A stretch of 64,000 nucleotides of DNA from Eubacterium sp. (GTDB lineage: Bacteria > Bacillota > Clostridia > Oscillospirales > Acutalibacteraceae): NCBI GenBank assembly GCA_014465955.1, contig JACTVT010000005.1, positions 1 to 64,000 of the forward strand, in the 5' to 3' direction. Shown here one piece after another: positions 46,268-54,155 of this stretch (position 1 is its first letter; each line of letters starts with the position of its first letter). The translations under genes and the position numbers were made by a program. The notes under the pieces were generated by a model that searched no databases, was not told the origin of the DNA, and saw only the letters and a list, made by a program, of their open reading frames with translations.

Positions 46268-46606
46268 TTACATTACATCACAATAAAACCTATCTTCTTT
46301 CCATTTCAAAAAATTGTTTTCAATATAATTCCAAATTTCTTCATAATCAACATCATTACGAACAATATGATCATAATAAGAGCGCTGCCAGACTTTAATA
46401 TCTTTATTGATTTTATGAATTTCTTTTGCAGAATTCATTTTTAAATAACCAACAATATTTGAAACGGTTGAATGGGTTTTCTGTAGGGGCAATTCAGATA
46501 AAATACATTTGCGATTATAAGTACATATTGTAATAAAATATGCACCATTTTGGGAATAATCATAATTTGAAAGTCTGTTCGGCTTTCTTTTAACAAATTC
46601 CTCCAT
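46268..46606 (-). pseudogene. Internally deleted REP-associated tyrosine transposase (RAYT, Y1 family; 112 aa)
   Basis: The first 35 residues (KPNRLSNYDYSQNGAYFITICTYNRKCILSE) and the last 65 (STVSNIVGYLK...VWQRSYYDHIVRN...WNYIENN) match the two ends of RAYT proteins. The middle, which normally carries the MPNHIH-type His pair, is missing: the protein is 112 residues against the usual 170-250. The frame stays open. At the junction sits GAATTGCCCCTAC (46495-46483), the right half of the REP found complete at 51368. Without the His motif it should be inactive. It starts two bases after the zinc-ribbon gene's stop and has no clear ribosome site. Confidence 0.75.
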
Positions 46607-46608
46607 AA

Positions 46609-47238
46609 TTAATCTGCGTTTATCTTTTTATCAACAAATTTATGAAGGGCGAGGGTTAAAAACATACTCGCCATAACAAGGAGACAACCTATAACACTGA
46701 TGGAGGCACCGGCTGAGAAATTGATAACCAAGGTAATTACAAGAAATACCGCTATATCAATTATTGTTAACACCACATTCCTTTTAAACCCGTTTTTCGT
46801 GTAAGAAAACAGGGACAGAATAAGCGAAACAAGCCCGATTAAAACTACGCTGACAAAAGCGGCAAAACAAAGCAACAGTGTCTTATCTGAAAGAATTGTA
46901 CCGAACTGCAAGTCACCTGAAACAAGCATCTTAATTAAACTAAGCAGACTGACTTTTTCAATCGGAAGTTCTGTTACAACATAGCACGGAATGAGGAGCA
47001 GAACAACAGAAACAAAATAACTGAGCGTTCTTAAAATTGCAATCGGCGAGCCGACTGCCGATACTTTGATACCGTTTAAAAGTGTATCAACTGCACCCCA
47101 TTCCTTATCAGCAATCTGTGCATCTTGTTTCAGATTTTCTTCAAGATTATAGTAAAGCAGATTTGCGCCGCACTTTGGGCAGGTTTGCTTAAAATAGAAA
47201 GGACTTAATTTTTCATTACATTTTGGGCAATTACTCAT
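46609..47238 (-). CDS. Zinc-ribbon membrane protein (209 aa)
   Basis: The N-terminus has two CPKC-type knuckles (SNCPKCNEKL, QTCPKCGAN), predicted to bind one zinc, facing the cytoplasm. Four hydrophobic segments follow (about 85-105, 125-150, 155-175, 180-200). ATG 47238 is chosen because GGGAGGTG lies six bases upstream; that site is inside the end of the preceding transporter gene, which overlaps by eight bases. Co-transcription with the GPH transporter is therefore likely. Function unknown. Confidence 0.78.
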   Translation of the reverse strand: MSNCPKCNEKLSPFYFKQTCPKCGANLLYYNLEENLKQDAQIADKEWGAVDTLLNGIKVSAVGSPIAILRTLSYFVSVVLLLIPCYVVTELPIEKVSLLSLIKMLVSGDLQFGTILSDKTLLLCFAAFVSVVLIGLVSLILSLFSYTKNGFKRNVVLTIIDIAVFLVITLVINFSAGASISVIGCLLVMASMFLTLALHKFVDKKINAD

Positions 47239-48697
47239 TTTCAGCACCTCCCGAAGCCTCTTTGGAAAGTTTTGCTCGTCTTTCAGCCATATCCGATCTG
47301 ATTTTTTCAAGTTTTTCACCTTTCAAATCATAGAAAAGATACGGAACTGCCGTAAGCAGATTAAGTGCCCACGGAATAATTGTAAAGAGTGCCCATATGC
47401 ACAAATCAGTGTGCTCACCTTTTGTGGTTACGGTTGAACCGTCGGCGGCGGTTGAAAAAGCAAGTCCGATGACCGGCAGAAGTGCAGTACCAACCGAAGT
47501 AGACACTGAGCCTGTAAGTTTGCCTAAAAAAGTTAAAACAGAAAAACTTACACCCTCATTACGCTCGCCCGTTTTCCATTCCATATAATCTACAGTATCA
47601 CCAATCATTTCTGTAGGAATAACCATATTGATTGTATTAAAGAAACTGAAAACAAAATTCTGAATCATAAGCAGAATTGAGATTCCGAGAACGCTTGAAT
47701 TATAAAACTTAAGACCGATAACAAACACAATGCCTGAAGTAATAAATCTTGTAACAATATTTAAAATAACAATCTGCCGATTATCAAACTTCTTTTTGAG
47801 TTTCGGAATTAAAAGATATGTTAAAAAGCCGAAAATCGTACCGGGCAGATTAATCCACAAAACAGCAGAATTCAAATTAAGAACTTCGGAATAATAGTAT
47901 GTTTGAAAAACACCTGAAAGTCCTGCAAGAGTACCGAGCACATTACCGATAATGATAAGCAGGAGCGGCTTATTTTTGAAAAGCACCTTAAATCCATCTA
48001 TAATTGAGGGTTCTTTTACAGACTGAACTACTCGTTCCTTAGTCTTAAATCCCGCAAGTGAGAAAAGAGCCATACCGACTGTACCTGCAATAATTGCAAG
48101 AATAAGGAAATCCTGTGAAAGGGTGAGTCCCCATTTACCGTTATTGCTCAAATCCATCATAACAACAAGTGCAGTAGTTGACAGACCGCCGAAAATGCCT
48201 GAAATCATTCTTGCTGAAGAAATCGCCGTTGTTCTGTCGTTCGGATTCGGTGAAATAGCCGTACTGAGACCCCAGAAAGGCACATCGCCGAGAGTATAAA
48301 ACAATTCCCATATAATATAGGATATGTACATATAAACAATTTTAACGGTTGTTGTTTTGGCGTCTGCAAGAATTTCAGGACCCGCAAAAAGCATAATCGT
48401 TGCTATTGAAAGGGGAATCGGCACAACCATAAGATACGGACGAAGTTTGCCGAAGCGGGTTCGTGTCTTATCAATAATTCCACCCATAATCGGGTCATTA
48501 ATCGTGTCCCAAATACCGAGAACGAGTATCATTGTTGAAACGGCTGCGGCAGGAATTCCGAAAACCTTTGTGAAGAACAGAGATAAATATCCCCCTGCAA
48601 CAAGGTTATAACCGAAAACCTGACCTGCATTTGCAAAGCCGTAAGCAAGATTTTCTTTTACGCCTACATAGCGTATTTCTTTGTTTGTGTCAGCCAT
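47231..48697 (-). CDS. GPH-type sugar:cation symporter (488 aa)
   Basis: Twelve membrane segments and family features: GIWDTINDPIMGGIIDKTRTRFGKLRPYL early on, a central cytoplasmic loop (FKTKERVV) and NMVIPTEMIGDTVDYMEWKTGERNEGVSFS in the second half, a strong GPH signature. It should import an oligosaccharide or glycoside with Na+ or H+. It ends normally, unlike the tailed relative at 16218. No glycosidase gene is directly attached; its partner is the zinc-ribbon membrane protein. Confidence 0.92.
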   Translation of the reverse strand: MADTNKEIRYVGVKENLAYGFANAGQVFGYNLVAGGYLSLFFTKVFGIPAAAVSTMILVLGIWDTINDPIMGGIIDKTRTRFGKLRPYLMVVPIPLSIATIMLFAGPEILADAKTTTVKIVYMYISYIIWELFYTLGDVPFWGLSTAISPNPNDRTTAISSARMISGIFGGLSTTALVVMMDLSNNGKWGLTLSQDFLILAIIAGTVGMALFSLAGFKTKERVVQSVKEPSIIDGFKVLFKNKPLLLIIIGNVLGTLAGLSGVFQTYYYSEVLNLNSAVLWINLPGTIFGFLTYLLIPKLKKKFDNRQIVILNIVTRFITSGIVFVIGLKFYNSSVLGISILLMIQNFVFSFFNTINMVIPTEMIGDTVDYMEWKTGERNEGVSFSVLTFLGKLTGSVSTSVGTALLPVIGLAFSTAADGSTVTTKGEHTDLCIWALFTIIPWALNLLTAVPYLFYDLKGEKLEKIRSDMAERRAKLSKEASGGAENE

Positions 48698-48730
48698 ATT
48701 GTGCCTGCCTTTGTGTATTTTTACATTTTT

Positions 48731-48756
48731 CGGGAGGGTAAAGAAACCGTCCCTTA
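48731..48756. repeat. Diverged GGGAGGG...CCGTCCC repeat
   Basis: A weaker copy of the GGAGGG-GAGACCCTCCC family (GGGAGGGTAAAGAAACCGTCCC) upstream of the GPH gene. The CTAC end is lost. Confidence 0.5.
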
Positions 48757-48837
48757 AATATTATATACTATATAAACAACAAAAACAATTTACAATATAC
48801 ATAAAAAATCACGCCGTTTTTTGACATTATGCTAAAT

Positions 48838-49341
48838 TTACTCAAGATAATCCTTTGCAAACGCAGTATATTCAATGCCGTTTTGTCTTATTTTTTCAAC
48901 TGCCTCATCATCAAGTGTTGCAACCGCCTTGGCAGGAACGCCAATAATAAGAGAATTATCGGGAAACTGTTTATGCTCCGTAACAAGTGCGCCTGCACCT
49001 ACAATAGAATTATTGCCGATAACAGCACCGTTTAAAATTGTACTGTTCATACCGATAAGCGTGTTGTCACCTACTGTGCAGCCATGAACAACTGCGTTAT
49101 GACCTACGGTTACGCCATTGCCTATTTTGACGCCGTAATCAAAAGCAGTGTGCACCGTACAATTATCCTGAATGTTGGTGTTTTCACCGATAACAATACT
49201 GTCACTGTCTGCCCTGATAACTGCACCGTACCATACGGAACAGCCTTTACCTATTTTTACACTGCCGATAACAGATGCATTTTCGGCAACAAAAACGCCG
49301 TCGGCAATTTTAGGTGAAATACTTTTGTAATTTTTAATCAT
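48838..49341 (-). CDS. Gamma-carbonic-anhydrase-like hexapeptide protein (167 aa)
   Basis: Left-handed beta-helix with hexapeptide repeats. Three metal-ligand His positions are visible in CTVHTAFDYG and VGHNAVVHGC. This is the YrdA/PaaY branch of the gamma-carbonic anhydrase family, often with unproven activity. Good GAAAGGA ribosome site. Neighbours are a transporter and a lipoprotein gene with no functional link that I can see. Confidence 0.9.
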   Translation of the reverse strand: MIKNYKSISPKIADGVFVAENASVIGSVKIGKGCSVWYGAVIRADSDSIVIGENTNIQDNCTVHTAFDYGVKIGNGVTVGHNAVVHGCTVGDNTLIGMNSTILNGAVIGNNSIVGAGALVTEHKQFPDNSLIIGVPAKAVATLDDEAVEKIRQNGIEYTAFAKDYLE

Positions 49342-49380
49342 ACTTATTTTCCTTTCGTATTTAATTCATAACATAAAAAG

Positions 49381-49407
49381 CGGGAGGGCACGGAGACCCT
49401 CCCCTAC
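49381..49407. repeat. GGAGGG-GAGACCCTCCCCTAC intergenic repeat
   Basis: Same 27-base sequence as at 51213-51239 (CGGGAGGGCACGG start, CCCCTAC end) and nearly that at 1845-1871. Confidence 0.8.
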
Positions 49408-49419
49408 AATCAAAACAAA

Positions 49420-49887
49420 TCACTCATCATGTGAATGGCTGTGCACCTCGGTAGCAGATTCCGGAACTTCATGAACATCTGCCACAGGCGTATAAGTATC
49501 ATCAGTTTCATTATAAATAAGAATTTCAGAACCGTCATAATTAATAAAATACTGACCGTAAGTATCAATAGTCACTCTTCCGTCTGCATCGGGCTCTGAT
49601 ACTTTGGAAGCAATAACCTTAATATAATACTTACCGTCAATCTGATGACCGCTGTTATTTACCATAATTTTATAATCATCAAGTGAACCGTTAAGTTTAA
49701 GTTCTTCGGCAGTATATGTTTTTATAAGGTCAACAGCGTCAGAATCTTTAATTATAGCAGGTGCTGTCGTAATAGTTGTAGAAGAAGTTGTTTCATCTTC
49801 AGTATTGTTTGAACATCCTACAAAAGCAAATACAGCAACAACCACAGTCATAACAACGGCGAAAATCCTTTTAACATTTGTATTCAT
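49420..49887 (-). CDS. Small secreted lipoprotein of unknown function (155 aa)
   Basis: Signal sequence with lipobox FVGC, then a Thr/Ser-rich linker (TTSSTTITTAP) and a compact domain of about 100 residues (DAVDLIKTYTAEEL...YYIKVIASK...DTYGQYFINYDGSEIL), with a His-rich tail (HSHSHDE). The domain resembles small PepSY-like or substrate-binding folds in size, but I cannot assign it. The His-rich end could bind metal. ATG 49887 fits the GGAGGT site six bases upstream. Confidence 0.7.
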   Translation of the reverse strand: MNTNVKRIFAVVMTVVVAVFAFVGCSNNTEDETTSSTTITTAPAIIKDSDAVDLIKTYTAEELKLNGSLDDYKIMVNNSGHQIDGKYYIKVIASKVSEPDADGRVTIDTYGQYFINYDGSEILIYNETDDTYTPVADVHEVPESATEVHSHSHDE

Positions 49888-49924
49888 AATCATACCTCCG
49901 CAGTATTATACGCCCATTATATAT

Positions 49925-51196
49925 TTAAAAAGCAATTTCGTCAAGCAACTTATTGATTTCACTTTCGCCGAAAACAAGAATTCCGTTTTTAAGCAGTAAA
50001 TCGGCAGTGATTCCGTTGCCGTTTACAAGTCTGCCGCTGAAAGTACCGTCATAAATAAAATTTTTACCGCATGACGGACTGCGTTCCTTTAAAAGTGCAT
50101 AAACTGCATTGCACTCGCCTGCAATATAAAGCGTTTTTTCAGCCCCGTCATTATACTGTGCGGTGCAGTCCTCACCGATTTTTGAAACCACTTTACCGTT
50201 TGTAATTTCGCACGGTTCTCTCGGCACTGTCAGCCCGCCGAAAACCTCAGGACATACGGGAATAAATTCAAACCTTTCGCCGAATCCTGCAACTGCCTCA
50301 TTGTAATTATTTCCGCCGCTGTACTTGCAGTTTTCACCAAGCAGGCAGGCTGAAACGAGCAATTTAGGTTTGATTTTTGACAAAACATACTGCCGAACGG
50401 CAACTGCAACACCGTCTTCGGCATTTGAAAGCGCCTGATATTTTGCATTTTTCTTACAGATTTCACTGCCGTTTGCCATTGCAAAACCATACTCGCAATA
50501 CTGCAGCATATCAATATCATTGTCTGCATCGCCGAACGCCATAGCCTCGTTTTTATCAATACCGAACTGACTGCAAATACCGTCAAGTGCCTTGCCTTTA
50601 TTCACGCCATTAAAGGTCATTTCAATATCACCCATAACGGGCGAAGTGCAGTCAATATCGTCAAGCGAAAAAAGATAATCCTGAATTTCAGCAAGATACT
50701 CGCCGTCAAAATAATAAAGATTTATCTTTTCAACATCATTATTTTTAACAAATTCGGGCAGATTATCATGCTGAGAAACGCTTTGCATATACTCGTCAAT
50801 AAACTCATCGGGCAAGCCGTTATTCTTGAAATATTTTGCCCTGTCACTCTGCACACAGGGTACTCCTCCCGAATAGACCTCGTAGTAAACAGGGTATTTA
50901 TCAAGAAAATTAACAATCTTTTCAACAATATCCTTAGGCATATAATCGCTGTATATCACCTTATCGGTATTGCAGTCGTAAACACCTGCACCGTTTGAAT
51001 AAATGATGTAATCAACAAAAGGAACCTGTGCTCTTACATTATTTGTAACAGCAAGGGTTCTGCCTGTTGCAATTGCAAATTTCACACCGAAATCGTGTGC
51101 TTTCTGCAGGGTTTTAACTGTGTTTTCCGTAACCGTAATATGATCGGGCGACATTAACGTGCCGTCAAGATCGGTTGCAATTATTTTTATAGACAT
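49925..51196 (-). CDS. Cof-type HAD phosphatase fused to a DUF523 domain (423 aa)
   Basis: Residues 1-272 are a complete Cof-subfamily HAD hydrolase: nucleophile Asp9 in ATDLDGTL, ATGRTL and GDADNDIDML. Residues 276-423 are a complete DUF523 domain: LVSACLLGENCKYSGGNN, CPEVFGGLTVPREPCE and KERSPSCGK. DUF523 proteins include thiouracil desulfurases that carry a 4Fe-4S cluster on three Cys, and the Cys in CLLG, NC-Y-G and SPSCG fit that pattern. The fusion suggests linked dephosphorylation and desulfuration or salvage chemistry. ATG 51196 has AGGTGA upstream. Surrounded by repeats on its 5' side. Confidence 0.87.
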   Translation of the reverse strand: MSIKIIATDLDGTLMSPDHITVTENTVKTLQKAHDFGVKFAIATGRTLAVTNNVRAQVPFVDYIIYSNGAGVYDCNTDKVIYSDYMPKDIVEKIVNFLDKYPVYYEVYSGGVPCVQSDRAKYFKNNGLPDEFIDEYMQSVSQHDNLPEFVKNNDVEKINLYYFDGEYLAEIQDYLFSLDDIDCTSPVMGDIEMTFNGVNKGKALDGICSQFGIDKNEAMAFGDADNDIDMLQYCEYGFAMANGSEICKKNAKYQALSNAEDGVAVAVRQYVLSKIKPKLLVSACLLGENCKYSGGNNYNEAVAGFGERFEFIPVCPEVFGGLTVPREPCEITNGKVVSKIGEDCTAQYNDGAEKTLYIAGECNAVYALLKERSPSCGKNFIYDGTFSGRLVNGNGITADLLLKNGILVFGESEINKLLDEIAF

Positions 51197-51212
51197 ATTT
51201 TCACCTGAAAAA

Positions 51213-51239
51213 CGGGAGGGCACGGAGACCCTCCCCTAC
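51213..51239. repeat. GGAGGG-GAGACCCTCCCCTAC intergenic repeat
   Basis: First of three repeats packed between atpC and the HAD-DUF523 gene; identical to 49381-49407. Confidence 0.8.
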
Positions 51240-51276
51240 GAGAGAATTATTGCTTATCTGATACAATATTATTTGC

Positions 51277-51357
51277 GGCGGGGTGAGGGTTATTCCTCTG
51301 TTAGGGGAATGTCTGCGTAGCAGACAAAAGGGTTTGCCGAATTGCAAATTCCCCGCC
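51277..51357. repeat. REP-like repeat interrupted by a hairpin-array element, cloverleaf-shaped
   Basis: Outer stem GGCGGGG/CCCCGCC encloses three hairpins: ATTCCTCT-GTT-AGGGGAAT (51292-51310), TGTCTGC-GTA-GCAGACA (51310-51326) and TTTGC-CGAATT-GCAAA (51333-51348). The outer part matches the reverse complement of the REP at 24386-24413, and the inner part has the architecture of the 21245-21342 repeat. This reads as one repeat inserted in another. Confidence 0.75.
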
Positions 51358-51367
51358 CTACGAGATT

Positions 51368-51393
51368 GTAGGGGCAATTCACGAATTGCCCGT
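51368..51393. repeat. REP-like palindrome GTAGGGGCAATTC...GAATTGCCC
   Basis: Perfect 10-bp arms GGGCAATTC/GAATTGCCC-type with the conserved GTAGGGG end. The GAATTGCCCCTAC half also occurs at the deletion junction of the RAYT remnant (46483-46495). Confidence 0.75.
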
Positions 51394-51410
51394 TTATATT
51401 GTGATTATTG

Positions 51411-51824
51411 TTATATTTCGTGGCGGTTCTTTACTTTTATACGCTCCATTGCACGGGCAAGATTTGCTTTAGTTGCATTATACTCATACTGGCTCATATG
51501 CTGGCGGAGTTCTTCTTCGGCACGAAGTTTTGCCTCTTCGGCACGCCTTTTATCAATTTCATTCGGCAATTCGGCTGAAACGCAGACGATTTTTGCCTCA
51601 TTATCAAGAAATTCGATAAACCCATTGCTGACAAAAGCGTTGATAATCTCACCGTCTGCCGTTTTCACCGTCATTTCACCGACATCAATCGGCATAACGG
51701 TATTAACATGATGCGCCATAAAGCACTGACCGCCGCCGTCATAATAAGGCACGGTAACGCTTTCACATTCGCCGTCAAAAAAGACCTTGCTTGAAGAAAT
51801 TATTTTAAGTTTAAAGGTATTCAT
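51411..51824 (-). CDS. atpC: F1 ATP synthase epsilon subunit (137 aa)
   Basis: Central-stalk subunit: N-terminal beta-barrel (FKLKIISSSKVFFDGECESVTVPYYDGG..MAHHVNTVMPID) and a C-terminal helical hairpin (KRRAEEAKLRAEEELRQ...ARAMERIK). Normal length. The ATG at 51824 is ten bases after AGGTGA, which itself overlaps the atpD stop region; a TTG three codons earlier is too close. Last gene of the operon. Confidence 0.95.
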   Translation of the reverse strand: MNTFKLKIISSSKVFFDGECESVTVPYYDGGGQCFMAHHVNTVMPIDVGEMTVKTADGEIINAFVSNGFIEFLDNEAKIVCVSAELPNEIDKRRAEEAKLRAEEELRQHMSQYEYNATKANLARAMERIKVKNRHEI

Positions 51825-51839
51825 ATAATCCAAATCACC

Positions 51840-53228
51840 TTAATTCTTTAAAGACTGAGCCTTTTCAAGAACATCATCAATAGTGCCTGCGTTGAAAAAT
51901 GCCATTTCGGGCACATCGTCAAGTTCGCCGTCAATAATTGCCTTAAAGCCTTTTACTGTTTCTTTAACAGGCACATAAACACCTTTAAGACCTGTAAACA
52001 TTTCAGCAACGTGAAACGGCTGAGAAAGATATTTTTCAATCTTTCTTGCACGGTAAACTGTCTGCTTATCTTCTTCGGACAATTCTTCCATACCGAGAAT
52101 TGCGATAATATCCTGAAGTTCTTTATATTTCTGCAGGTATTCCTGCACTTTTCTTGCAACGTAATAATGCTCTTCACCAACCACGTCTGCCTCAAGAATA
52201 CGGCTGTTTGACTCAAGCGGGTCAACGGCAGGATAAATACCTTTTTCGGCAATCTTTCTTGAAAGAACAGTTGTAGCATCAAGATGAGCAAATGTTGTTG
52301 CAGGAGCAGGGTCTGTTAAGTCATCGGCAGGAACATAAACTGCCTGAACCGATGTAATAGAACCGTTTTTGGTAGACGCAATACGCTCCTGTAACTGACC
52401 GACCTCATTAGCAAGCGTAGGCTGATATCCGACTGCAGACGGCATTCTGCCGAGAAGTGCAGAAACTTCCGAGCCTGCCTGAACAAAACGGAAAATATTA
52501 TCTATAAAGAGAAGTACATCCTGATGATCCACATCACGGAAATATTCTGCCATTGTAAGTCCTGTTTCGGCAACACGCATACGTGCTCCCGGCGGTTCGT
52601 TCATCTGACCGAAAACAAGCGCCGTTTTTTCAATAACGCCGGATTCTTTCATTTCGTTCCAGAGGTCATTACCCTCTCTTGAACGCTCGCCGACACCTGT
52701 GAAAATGGAATAGCCGCCGTGCTCATTTGCAATATTGGTGATAAGTTCCTGAATAAGGACCGTTTTACCAACGCCTGCACCACCGAACAGACCGATTTTA
52801 CCACCCTTTGAATAAGGTGTTAAAAGGTCAATAACCTTAATTCCTGTTTCAAGAATTTCAACATTTGCCGACTGTTCTTCAAAACTCGGCGGGTCACGGT
52901 GAATCTGCCAGTGCTCGGCATTTTCAAGGCTTTCAAGATTATCAATCGTATCACCTGTAACATTAAAAAGCCTGCCGAGGCATTTTTTACCGACGGGCAC
53001 CGAAATTGCACCGCCCATTGAATAAACTTTCATATCTTTATAAAGGCCCTCGGAAGATGCCAGCATAATACACCTTACAGTATTATTGCCGACCTGCTGA
53101 GCAACCTCCATAACAAGCCTTTTACCGTCTGACTCAACATAAAGTGCGTCTTTAAGTGAAGGGAGCACACCGTCAAACTCTACATCTACAACAGGACCCA
53201 TTACCTGAACGATTTTACCGATATTCAT
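51840..53228 (-). CDS. atpD: F1 ATP synthase beta subunit (462 aa)
   Basis: Catalytic subunit with P-loop GGAGVGKTV, the catalytic Glu region VGERSREGNDL, and the DELSEED-region counterpart EELSEEDK. Full length for the family. Preceded by AGGAGG. It lies 42 bases after atpG. Confidence 0.98.
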   Translation of the reverse strand: MNIGKIVQVMGPVVDVEFDGVLPSLKDALYVESDGKRLVMEVAQQVGNNTVRCIMLASSEGLYKDMKVYSMGGAISVPVGKKCLGRLFNVTGDTIDNLESLENAEHWQIHRDPPSFEEQSANVEILETGIKVIDLLTPYSKGGKIGLFGGAGVGKTVLIQELITNIANEHGGYSIFTGVGERSREGNDLWNEMKESGVIEKTALVFGQMNEPPGARMRVAETGLTMAEYFRDVDHQDVLLFIDNIFRFVQAGSEVSALLGRMPSAVGYQPTLANEVGQLQERIASTKNGSITSVQAVYVPADDLTDPAPATTFAHLDATTVLSRKIAEKGIYPAVDPLESNSRILEADVVGEEHYYVARKVQEYLQKYKELQDIIAILGMEELSEEDKQTVYRARKIEKYLSQPFHVAEMFTGLKGVYVPVKETVKGFKAIIDGELDDVPEMAFFNAGTIDDVLEKAQSLKN

Positions 53229-53270
53229 AATTCAGGACTCCTCCTATCTGAAAAAAACTGCAAAACACAG

Positions 53271-54155
53271 TTATGATTTTTTCTTTTGTGCCTTGGCACC
53301 AGCAATAACCTCTGTAATTTCCTGCGTTATTGCCGCCTGTCTTGCACGGTTATACATAATATCAAGTTGTTTTAACATATCCGACGCTGAATCAGTCGCC
53401 GTCTGCATTGCCATCATTCGTGAATTATGCTCACTGCAGTACGATTCAATTAATGCGCCGTAAATAAATCCTGCCACAAAATCAGGAATGATTTTATCAA
53501 AAACAGTCTGTGCATCAGGCATAAATTCAGCAGTTTCACACCTGCCGTTGTCTGTTTTCGTTTCAACCTGTGACCTGACAAGCGGAATGATTTTCTTTTT
53601 CTCAACTTCCACGGTAATTGAATTAATCATTCTTGTATAAATTACATAAACCTCATCAATTTCACCGCTGTAAAAAAGCGACACCAATTTATCAGCAATA
53701 TGCCTTGCACGGTTCATTGTAGGATTCTGTGCAGTATAATTAAAATGCATTTCAACAGGAATATTTTTCTTTTCAAAATAATGCCTGCCAACCTGACCTA
53801 CTACAAAAAGCAAATCAGCCTCTTCATTTTTAACAAGCGTCTCTGTTTCTTTAATAACATTGTGGTTATAGGCGCCTGCAAGCCCCTTATCGGCAGTAAT
53901 AACAAGATAGCCTATTTTGCGCTGACTGCCCTTTTTTTCTTCTCTCAAATCAAAGAAATTATTACCTGCCTCAGGTGCAATGCTAAGAATTTTTGAAAGA
54001 CTTTTCTGTATTTCATAAAAATAAGGCTCTGTATTTTTTAAATCTCTTCTCGCTTTCTGAAGTTTTGAAGAAGACACCATATACATTGCGTTTGTAATCT
54101 TCATCGTGTCCTTAATAGACTTCATACGGCTCTGAATTTCTCTTGCGTTAGCCAT
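53271..54155 (-). CDS. atpG: F1 ATP synthase gamma subunit (294 aa)
   Basis: The two coiled-coil helices of the rotor are at the ends (ANAREIQSRMKSIKDTMKITNAMYMVSSSKLQKAR; ARQAAITQEITEVIAGAKAQ), with the Rossmann-like centre between (YLVITADKGLAGAYNHNVIK). Its start overlaps the end of the fused delta-alpha gene by eight bases, with AAGGT six bases upstream. Confidence 0.97.
   Translation of the reverse strand: MANAREIQSRMKSIKDTMKITNAMYMVSSSKLQKARRDLKNTEPYFYEIQKSLSKILSIAPEAGNNFFDLREEKKGSQRKIGYLVITADKGLAGAYNHNVIKETETLVKNEEADLLFVVGQVGRHYFEKKNIPVEMHFNYTAQNPTMNRARHIADKLVSLFYSGEIDEVYVIYTRMINSITVEVEKKKIIPLVRSQVETKTDNGRCETAEFMPDAQTVFDKIIPDFVAGFIYGALIESYCSEHNSRMMAMQTATDSASDMLKQLDIMYNRARQAAITQEITEVIAGAKAQKKKS

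Noticed and set aside
51277..51393. Cloverleaf fold resembling a tRNA
   Set aside because: No TTC-loop sequence, no conserved D-arm bases and no acceptor/CCA end; its parts match intergenic repeats instead.
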